Source: Pinus tabuliformis
Taxonomy: Eukaryota; Streptophyta; Pinopsida; Pinales; Pinaceae
Assembly (NCBI GenBank): GCA_031772625.1
Contig: CM062815.1
Span: 115,700,989-115,764,988, forward strand
Direction of reading: 5' to 3'
DNA: 64,000 nt
The notes under the pieces are model-generated. The model saw only the letters and a list, made by a program, of their open reading frames with translations. It made no database searches and was not told where the DNA came from. The position numbers and the translations under genes are program-made. Shown here one piece after another: positions 55,971-64,000 of the stretch. Within the stretch, counting starts at the first letter, position 1. Each line of letters opens with the position of its first letter.

Positions 55971-58900
55971 CTGCACAGGACATTTATGTTAGGACTAACT
56001 CTAAATCAACCAAGAAATCATAACCTATCTTGTAACAGAGTATCAATCCTAGGGGAAAGATCTGTTAGAATATGACCAAAAACGAGTCTTCTACTACCTT
56101 ATTCATATTTATGGACAAGTGAAGAGTAAAATTTGGTCCTGTACTATAAACAGACAAGAAAATATTGCAGTGATAGTCCACGGCATGTCCAAACAATGGC
56201 ACAACAGAAGACCACGTCAAAATTTATGAATCCATACCCAGAATTTATAATCTGGCGCTTGACAGAGTAGTTGTCGAAAATTCCCTCCAAGTATGGGTCC
56301 ATCGGTTCTCCTGTATGCTGATTTAAACCAACAATGTTGCCTTTGTCATGCTCCACCTGCAGAAGAAATATATCTTATCGGAATTAGGAAGAGTCGATCT
56401 CTAAAAAAAACTCAAAAAACAGCTTGACATTGTCAACAAAAGATCTGACCTGTAGTCCAACCAAGACATCCTGAGTATCTAGTCCAGAATTTTCTGCCAG
56501 AGTCTTGGGCACAACCAAAAGGGCATCAGCAAAGGCTTCAACTCCTAGTTGTGCACGCTGCCAAAAGATTAGAAATACACAATAAAGAATTAGTACGCAA
56601 AGAGAGAAGAAAATTGCAATTCCTTTTTAAAGGAAGTCCCGGGGCTAGAAAAACCAAAGTACAGATAAATAATGAGAACTTGTACATCCCTGCACTAAAC
56701 AACAATTTTGACGGGAAAAGAGCTTTAGAATATTGTACATTAGGTAAGTACCTGAGAAATCTTTGTTTCTTCCAATTACATCGTTACATCTCATTAAGGC
56801 AAGACCAGAACAGACTTCAATATCATTATCAATGTCCATCTGATTGGTTTTTGTCTATAAAAAAACTCCGTTCATGTTGATTACCGAAGTCATAGACATT
56901 GTTATTTCTCTAATTATACTTTGAAAAACTCTTTAACCACATTCCTGACAGGTAAAATTCCAAAAACCAAACAGAACGGAAACAGCTCAGAAATCCCTAG
57001 AAAACACACTTCCTGCCAGTTCCCAGATTCCAACCATTGTTTCCTAACATTCTCTGAAGAGTTTAAATTTTCAAATGGGTTTCTATGTCAACATGCCAAT
57101 AGCAAGTAGTTGCCACACTATGGAGATCATTTACAACAGTGCCACAAAATCTCGTCGAAGCAGACCACCCAAGAGTTTGGCTCCGAACAGGAAAAAATCA
57201 GCTATTACAAAATTATAATGATATGCGCATATTTTGGCATCCACCCAGCAGGTTAAATTGAACAAGTCTAACTCATGATTAATTGTGGTTCAAATTTTGA
57301 CTTGCGATTAATCATGAATCAAACCCATGTTGATCAAGTCAAGCCCAGTTTAACTGAGTTTGACTCGAAGAGATTGATTATATATATATATATATATATA
57401 AGGGTCCAATCAAAGTCAAACTCCACAAGCTACAAATTTGACTGGCCATACTGGTAACCATGACTTAAATCCATAGAAAAATATTTCGATTAAATCACAA
57501 TAAAACTGATGAAATATAACAAAATATGACTACAATAATTCCAATTATCACACTTATAAACTCCATCTGCTGCTCCCATCTAAAGTTTTCTGAAGTTATT
57601 TCTCCTAATGTCTAAGACTAGGTTCAAACGTCACGTTCAAAAGAGAAGATTTGACGTAAAACCCTGGTTCATTTCCCCTCATTGTCAGGCCTAAAACCCC
57701 ATCGTCTGGGGCAAGTAACTTGGTGAAAAAAAAGCAGCAAAAGACCATTACAACTCAGTTTTCTTCTTCTTTAGGTTTTAGAATAACAGTGTGAATGGCA
57801 TCTAGCTCGGGTGGTTAAAAAGAGTTGTCATCCTCCCAACCCAGGTTTAAATCCAACTTGTGGTATGCTTTCCCTTAGTGGGCCGATTGCCTCTCATGTG
57901 GATGGATTCCACAAGTCTGAGTGCGAAATTCCTCATGTTGACAGGAAGCATTTTTATCAAGAAAATAAAATGAGACTCACCAATCAGGCTCATGAGGCAT
58001 TAATCAACCCACTGAATACAAGAACCAAGATGAATTTGACATACGAGTCCTGGTCAAACACTACAAGTCGTGATACTCTTAATTGAAATAAATTATTATA
58101 GAGGCACGACACCCTTCTTTGAAAGTCTATTGTTGTTTCGTAGATTTTCGGAAAGCTTTTGACTCTGTTCCGAGGGAAGCCTTACTCCAAAGACTCGAAG
58201 ATATTGGCATCTTGGCAACCCTATTGACAGCTATTACACTCCTATATGAGGCCGCCCTTGGTTGTCTTCTCATGGCTCATGGGATGTCTGATTTCATCCA
58301 AAGCACTATTGGGGTTACGTAGGGTTGTCCAATGTCCCCTACCTTGTTTGGGATCTATATTGATAAGTTGGAGGCTTTTCTACACGAGCATATCCAGGAC
58401 ACTAATGGTTGCCTTCTTCACGAGGTTCTGATATCTATTCTACTCTTTGTTGACGACGTGGTCCTCCTCTCCTCCTCTCCAGAAGGATTACAGAGGCAGC
58501 TGGATGTCTTAGCTTTGTTTTGTGATATTTGACAGTTGACGGTCAACCTAGGTAAAACCAAGGTTATTGAGCCAAGAGGCTCATTCTACAGCCCAATATG
58601 AGGGATTGTGTAAGTTTGTCTGTCCATTCATGAACCTTTAAAATTAAAATTAAAATTAAAAATTGTGTTCTAAATAGAAAAATAATGTCGGCTATAATTG
58701 AACAAAAATGAATATGTTGTAAAGTAATTAGAAGTAAAAAAGATTGTGAATCAGATGTTTAAATCTTATACTTTTCAAAATTATTTCAACAAGAGATTTA
58801 AATAAACTATTTGAAGATCTCTGTTAACTAATTTATGTTGATATCAACTTTATATATTTCTATATATAGGAAAAAAAATATGGTCAAAAATTTTACTTGG

Positions 58901-61900
58901 ACCTATATATACTCTATTTAGCATTCAAAAATACAATTTAAATAATGAAAAATAACACATTGTATTTTGCACTCTAAAAAAGTTTGCACTTGAAGAAATT
59001 TGATCCCTCTCGGCTCATGTTAGATCCGTACTTAAGACGGATCTATGATGGTGATCTTCAATGGGGTGAAGAAAACTTCGGACCTTCACTTCCTATTTAG
59101 AAGGGAGGAGGTTGAGATCACCAGCACGTATACATACTTCGAGTGCAATTCTCAAGTCCCCGCTTCAGTTTGCGACCAGCGTTTCAGCCTCGAATCAACA
59201 AAGGATATGGATCCATAGCCCTTCTCAAAAGATAGTGCTTTCAACATCACTTCCAAGCTAAGTCACATTACACAAGGACACAAGACACGGAGGACACATA
59301 AATACGAGTATTCAACACGAGACACAGGGACCCCAGAAACAGGATACGAGGGACATGTTTTATATATATATATTAAACAAATATTGAAATATAGTGCCTA
59401 ATCCATATAGATATGAATCATGATGATATCTATTTAGTATTTAGTATACACTATTTACTATTTAGTAATTTACTAGTTTGTTTATTAATTTACTACCTAA
59501 GTGATGTTCACAGTTCAATGTTCATTGTTCATGTTATAAATTTTGCTATTAACTTCAAATAGATTCAATCATGTTCAAACTTCACATAAGGTAGTTTGTA
59601 AATTATAAATTTATGTGTTCAAACTTCATCGTTGACCAGAGCGTTTATCGACTTTCCCTCCCTTTAGACCTCCAAGGTGTAGTGAGTAGTGAGCACATGA
59701 TGGGGAGTTGGGCTTTTTATTTCAACACACGATCTATACATGGTCACTGTTGTATAATAAAGTTAAGTTCCATAGGCTAGAACACAACTTACAGGAAATT
59801 TAAGTGCTCCAAACTCTCAACAAAGCATGTGAACACTCGTCTCCTGCATCTCCAGGTCCAAGTCGATGTGAAGTTGTGAATTGTGCTCTCAATGTGAACT
59901 TGTGAGCATTGCACTCAAATTTGATGGAATTCCTCACACTACACAACAAATTCGATTTTGGCAGCGAGCAAACACGACTTCGCTGACGAACAATGACAAA
60001 AAAACCCAAAAATAAACCATGTTGGAGATTTTAAATGTCACTTTTCAAGGGGCACGTGTCCTAAGATCCAAAAACGTCAGGGCATGTTTTTGCCATGTCC
60101 AAAACACGTGACTTATTTGGAGGACACGAAGAAAAACATTTTTGACACGTTTTAGGGCACGTTTAGTGTCCAACACATGAAATACGGGACACGAGACCTC
60201 AAGGGACGTGTCATGTGACTTAGCTTCCAGGACTTCTCGTCCAAGATGAGCCTCATGGACACCTTGATCCGTCCCACTGTTCTATATGGCTCAGAGATTT
60301 GGGGACCGTCTTTACTCGAGTCAAATTGAGCTTCAGTTGAGAGAGTCCAAATTCTTCTTCTCCGCTACATCATCAGATGCAAACAAACAGTACCTTAGTA
60401 CATCATCCTTGCAGAGTTTGGAGCTCATCCCTTTCGGCTTGAGACAGTCTTCACTTTGGTGTCATTCTTGCGTCGTGTCTGGGGCTTTGCAAAGTCAATA
60501 AAGAGTAGGGACCGGTATCCTTACTTGGCATATTGTTCTTCTGAGACTATTGCTCGTTCTACTCCCTCGGGCCAGACTAGACGTTGGTTTGCAAGAGTTT
60601 CAGATCTCTTAGAGTCAGTGGACATTCAGTTGGATCGTCTCCCTCCTTTCCGATATTCCTTGGATGCTCTTGGTCACCTTCTACCTACTAGACAAGAGTT
60701 GAACAAGATCATCAAGGCGGACATCTACAGGGAGTTCGTCCAGGTCACGTGGGTCAATCCTCCGGGAGGGTTGCGCCCAAAGATAGCCTTCTATGTTGAG
60801 CACTTCTTGGAGTTGAGAGATGGGCTCATTGTTCGACCCTAGTATACGTTTCATCACTGGATGCATGCTCTGCGCATTCCTCTAGGCCAATTCAGAGTAG
60901 GTTCTCATAGACTTCGGGTAGAGACGGACCACCAAATTGATAGACCAGACAGAATCTGCCAGGGATGTCATTTACAGGAAGTAGAGATCGAGGTGCACTT
61001 CATTTTTGGATGTCCTATCTACTACGAGATCAAAGGAAGGTTCCATTGATTGTTCAGAGACTCTCAAACCCTCGCAGACTTTTTCACGTATCCCAATCAA
61101 AGATGTTTGGCCCTATATATGAAGGAGGCTCTCAAGTTCCGAGCGCATATTCTTCAACCTCCCATCAGACCAGGCCCCACACAGAAGATCACGACATTTT
61201 TCAGGGTACTACCTTCAGAGAGGGGCACCAAGAGACCGATTGATATCGTTTCATATCTAGACTCTAGATCAGTGAGGCTCTGTGGGACCTCACCCCGCCA
61301 CACGAGATTTCAGTGGCAAATCCGTCTCAGATTCATGCCTAGGAGACACACTAGGTCCTCCAAACCTCAACAGTGAACGAACTCCGTGAGACAACGATTT
61401 AGTGGACAGTCCGCACTTCCCACCGGCCCTTCATCGGACCAACAAAATTTGTGGAGTTTTCTTCAGTGTTCTTTAGTCAGCCTCGGATGTTACGAGAGAT
61501 GAGTCTGATCCTCAGACCCATTAACTCTTCGATCTTCTCCGTCAGGGCATTCCATACATTGTATCTTTTATGTTCCTACATTTACCTTTTATATTCATGT
61601 ATTGTATTTTTTTATAGGAGACTGTTTGGTTCTCCCGCATTGTATGGATATCATTGTACTCAACAGTCCATTTGACCTACTTTGTGGTCATTAGTTGGAC
61701 ATAAATATAATTATCTTACCTTATCTTAAATGGACATTGTAAACTCTCCTTTTAATTAAGGATATTCTTTTTCTGACATTAATTGTATTAATTTTAATTT
61801 CCATAGTAGGGTTAACTCCCAAAATTTTCACAAGTCCGAGTCAACTATTGTCAATTATCGTTCAACTCCTCAGGTTATTCTTCAAACAGATTCTGGTAGC

Positions 61901-63447
61901 TTTGACTCTTACTTCTGAAACTGAAATTTTTATAGAAACAATCAATGGTTTCTGAATTTCAGGCAACTTAGGCTTCAGAATCAATATGCTGGAACCAGAA
62001 ACAAGCCTGGCAACGAGCAAGTGTCAAACCAGGATCTGGAGGAAAATTGGGTTGAAGATCCTGTCAACTAAAAATACATAAAATATGCAAAAATAAATGA
62101 AATATCTATATGATCATGTAAATCAACGTAAATCCAAACCATTAAACACCAAACATGCATCGTTTGTTCTTTGCATATAGCATGAGAGGTGTTTTTGTCA
62201 TTTTTTTTGCTTAATTTTCAGTTTTTTGGGATTGATTTTATACAGGTGGGACAAAGTTTTTTGAGGGCCAGGACACAGTTTTTGAAGGTCACTACAAATT
62301 ATAACCAGCCAATCTGGCAGGCTGAACAGTGAACCTACCAAACCAGCTGGATCGGAACAGAACCATCCTACCAATCTAATCCGGCCCCTCTTAGCGGGCT
62401 CATATGACACAGTTCAGAACACATGCAAAGAATATTGGAATTTAGAACTGTTTCTGAGACACTGAATACTCATATATGAATGTCAAGGGGCAGATACACA
62501 TTTACAACAGTGTTTTTACACTTAAAATGCTAAATTTTTAATTGGAAAATAAGAAAAAAATATCAAGATCAACAGATCATAGCATACCCCCTGAACAGTC
62601 TTTTTGACAGTGTGTTTGAGATGCTGGCTTGCAGCAACTTCAAAAGCTCCAGCCCCCTGTAATCCACCATCAAAAAGAAAGGACACTAAGCACCCTATGT
62701 ATTCTACAACTTCAGTAAAAAGAGTCATCAAGTGCGTGCAGACACCCACAAATTAACAACCAAATCCTCCTCTAAATTGTTAGGTAACAAATAAAATAAA
62801 AAATCCTGTATTTTAAAGTTTATACACACAGCAGACTCTGTTTTACTATTTTTTTCAGTGACCATACACTTTCTTGCCTAGTGAACTGCGAAGTCAACAA
62901 AGAATACACCAAAATGAAAAAGAAGCTCTTAACAAGTTCTCACCAAGACAACAGATCTATCTTCAAGTGTGTTTTTAACAGCTCTGAGACCATCACGTAC
63001 AGCATCCTTAATTTGAGCAATAGTATGATCATTAGGTCCTGCAAGAGCCAAGAAAATAAAAACTCCAATAAAAACAGGATGCTCGAAGAGAGCTAAAAAG
63101 AGCTGAGATCATTTATAATACTTCAGCAATCCATAAATCCTGGTGCATTTTACGCAGGCTGGGGGAGAGTCTAGAAAAAATACTATTTAGCATGTTCTTC
63201 ATAGAGAAAGTAAAACAATGTTTACATATTTTCAGAACTTGCCTTTTATTAGAATTGTACATGAGTGAGGATTCCTAACATTTTCCACAAAAGTGTACTT
63301 TTCTTCCCCTAGGACATGCTCATATACAAGCCCAGCCCATCCAAGAACATTAGGAGTCAGATCATCAACAGAATTGACAGCATCCCCACCACAAGCTAAA
63401 ACCAATCTCTCCATATTGCGCCTCTTTGCTCTCCTCAAAGCTACAAT
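55898..63447 (-). CDS. CCT6: CCT6, chaperonin TCP-1 subunit zeta, C-terminal five exons (partial)
   Basis: Minus-strand exons: 63447-63243, 63038-62944, 62656-62588, 56557-56450, 56356-56238 and the terminal exon 55970-55898 with the TGA stop. Together they read, without stop and with matching phases, as the C-terminal part of the zeta subunit of the cytosolic group II chaperonin TRiC/CCT, which folds actin, tubulin and other proteins in an ATP-driven double ring. Diagnostic blocks are [95 protein letters not shown] and [17 protein letters not shown]. The upstream exons lie beyond 64000. Introns are GT-AG except the GC-AG intron 63242-63039. The intron 62587-56558 is about 6 kb and full of transposon relics. 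All visible exons look functional. Confidence 0.96.
56238..56356 (-). CDS. CCT6: CCT6 penultimate exon
   Basis: 119 bp between a CTGCAG acceptor and a GTATGG donor. It encodes [20 protein letters not shown], then [19 protein letters not shown] and the first two bases of Gly. Confidence 0.95.
56450..56557 (-). CDS. CCT6: CCT6 internal exon
   Basis: 108 bp, exactly 36 codons, between GGCAG and GTCAGA. It encodes [20 protein letters not shown], then [16 protein letters not shown]. Confidence 0.95.
57379..57400. repeat. (TA)11 microsatellite in the CCT6 intron
   Basis: Perfect dinucleotide run. Confidence 0.9.
57787..57960 (+). mobile_element. tRNA-derived SINE (head recognisable)
   Basis: TCTAGCTCGGGTGGTTAAAA at 57801-57820 fits a pol III A box, and GGTTTAAATCC at 57844-57854 fits a B box. 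The spacing of about 35 bases is normal for tRNA-derived promoters. No cloverleaf with a proper acceptor forms, so it is not a tRNA gene. The 3' end is uncertain; an A-rich stretch at 57958-57970 may be the tail. It lies in the CCT6 intron, antisense to the gene. Confidence 0.6.
58569..59046. mobile_element. ~480 bp insertion with palindromic ends in the LINE
   Basis: It interrupts the LINE reading TKV/IFNG. It begins TGAGCCAAGAGGCTCA, and CCTCTCGGCTCA lies near its right side, so the ends are inversely related. A second palindrome, GATCCGT...ACGGATC, lies at 59023-59044. The interior is AT-rich with no ORF. A MITE-like element is likely, superfamily unknown. Confidence 0.45.
59258..60223. 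mobile_element. Non-autonomous hAT-like DNA transposon in the LINE
   Basis: The termini CTAAGTCACAT and ATGTGACTTAG form perfect 11-base inverted repeats. The 8-base flanks CTTCCAAG (59250-59257) and CTTCCAGG (60224-60231) differ at one base, which fits the 8-bp duplication of hAT elements. Excising it restores the LINE frame. Sub-terminal GGACACG/CGTGTCC motifs are abundant and inverted between the two ends. No transposase is encoded. Confidence 0.75.
61741..62587. other. Remaining CCT6 intron sequence
   Basis: AT-rich; no coding or repeat feature recognised. The intron donor GTATGCT lies at 62587 on the minus strand. Confidence 0.6.
62588..62656 (-). CDS. CCT6: CCT6 internal exon
   Basis: 69 bp, 23 codons, between ACAG and GTATGC. 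It encodes [20 protein letters not shown] and VQG. It lies on the upstream side of the 6 kb intron. Confidence 0.95.
62944..63038 (-). CDS. CCT6: CCT6 internal exon
   Basis: 95 bp between TGCAG and GTGAGA. It starts with the last two bases of a Gly codon and encodes [20 protein letters not shown], then [11 protein letters not shown]. Confidence 0.95.
63039..63242 (-). other. CCT6: GC-AG intron of CCT6
   Basis: 204 bp. The donor on the minus strand is AAAG/GCAAGT and the acceptor TTGCAG. Only this junction gives the conserved K-G-P-N-D reading. Using the GT four bases downstream would create a stop. Confidence 0.85.
63243..63447 (-). CDS. CCT6: CCT6 internal exon
   Basis: 205 bp preceded by a TTGCAG acceptor. 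It encodes [20 protein letters not shown] and continues to HSCTILIK plus the first base of the next Gly codon. Confidence 0.95.
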
Positions 63448-64000
63448 CTGCAAAACAAAGATACAACAAACAATTATTTAAAGGTCACAGCATATAAGAA
63501 ATTAGAGACCAACTGTTTTAAAAGCATCCAAAATATCTTCATTGCACAATAGTTACCCTCTGAGGATACCAATAAGGGTAACCAATATGCAACCTATAAA
63601 TTGTGCATCCACCCAACTAATAGACCAATTGTGCACATAAATTCCAGAAGAACAATTACAAATGGAACCACAACTCAATCAGAGGATTACAGTAATATAC
63701 TTGAACTGAGGCTTCTAAACAGTCATACACTGGAACACATCCCCACGGCATCGGGATGCATTTCCAGTGGAAAGATCCATACCAGGAATACCATGAACAT
63801 CTCAGGTATATCCCAGAGGCACCATGTATGTTGGGTGTGTCACGAAAAGCAGCTCAAGAGTCAATACATCCCCATCCAATTTACTGATGTCCCCATTTGC
63901 TGGGGCATTTGTGTAGTGAATGAACCAAAAAAATACATTACAATCTAAAGTTTTGACTGGATCCAACATTGAACACATATTTTTCCTGGGCAAAAATATG
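63448..64000 (-). other. CCT6: CCT6 intron, continuing past the window
   Basis: No further CCT6 exon is readable here. The next upstream exon should encode the segment ending just before [10 protein letters not shown] and must lie beyond 64000. Confidence 0.6.

Larger units (their letters stand above)
58110..61376 (+). pseudogene. LINE reverse transcriptase ORF2, 3' part, interrupted
   Basis: 58119-58322 carries [20 protein letters not shown]. 58332-58532 carries [17 protein letters not shown] and the catalytic [11 protein letters not shown]. After the first insert the frame resumes at 59046 ([20 protein letters not shown]). After the second, from 60232, come [38 protein letters not shown] and [20 protein letters not shown] Cys/His cluster follows ([20 protein letters not shown], then C), and the frame ends near 61376. 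The enzyme primes cDNA synthesis at chromosomal nicks. Stops near 58320, 58530 and 60840 inactivate it. Confidence 0.85.
58090..61740 (+). mobile_element. 5'-truncated LINE (non-LTR retrotransposon) in the CCT6 intron
   Basis: RT, a C-terminal region with a Cys/His cluster and a 3' end with TTATCTTACC repeats lie on the + strand, antisense to CCT6. The ORF is interrupted by two inserts (58569-~59046 and 59258-60223). The 5' end is cut off within RT. Confidence 0.75.

Noticed and set aside
57801-57860. Possible tRNA gene
   Set aside because: A and B boxes are present but no complete cloverleaf or acceptor stem forms; a SINE fits better.
63601-63948. 115-codon + frame near the right edge
   Set aside because: It lies in a CCT6 intron with no recognisable domain or repeat evidence.

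Overview
The window looks like nuclear DNA of a seed plant with a large, repeat-swollen genome, most likely a gymnosperm/conifer. That lineage is an inference from the transposon families and the intron sizes, not a proven assignment. There is no bacterial or organellar gene structure, no tRNA/rRNA gene and no CRISPR array. I recognise one ordinary host gene: the 3' part of CCT6 (chaperonin TCP-1 subunit zeta), on the minus strand at about 55.9-63.4 kb and continuing past the right edge. Nearly everything to its left is nested LTR retrotransposons.

Layout. (1) 1-~15.9 kb: an old Ty3/gypsy element (called G1, + strand) whose RNase H-like domain lies upstream of the reverse transcriptase. It is split inside the RT/RNase H region by a second, opposite-strand gypsy element (G2, 3866-12307) with two ~895 bp LTRs. 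G2 carries two gag-like modules, one on each side of its protease. (2) 16745-40245: a Ty1/copia element (C1, + strand) with very short LTRs. Its gag region is occupied by an antisense, intronless piece of glucosidase II beta subunit. Its RT is interrupted by a pol-less, gag/protease-only LTR element (D, 19947-38649). D in turn contains a better preserved copia element (C2, 26809-31884, perfect ACCAA target duplication) and a long, stop-riddled coiled-coil ORF region (X, ~32.5-37.1 kb). (3) 41781-~47728: a decayed copia element (C3) with a textbook initiator-Met primer site. (4) 48371-54600: an LTR element (E) with ~1.65 kb LTRs and no recognisable gag or pol. Its interior is instead a processed, decayed copy of a UBP12/13-type (USP7-like) ubiquitin protease, in sense orientation. 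(5) 55898-63447+: CCT6, five exons visible. One intron is GC-AG. Another, 6 kb long, holds a tRNA-like SINE head and an antisense LINE relic that has itself been split by a ~970 bp hAT-like element and by a ~480 bp insert.

The most interesting material is the repeated capture of host cDNA by LTR elements (UBP12/13 in E, glucosidase II beta in C1), the undescribed coiled-coil ORF X, which shares leader motifs with the G1 3' region, and the unusual domain orders of G1 and G2. Almost all transposon ORFs contain stops or frameshifts, so they are annotated as pseudogenes. CCT6 exons are intact with conserved splice phases.
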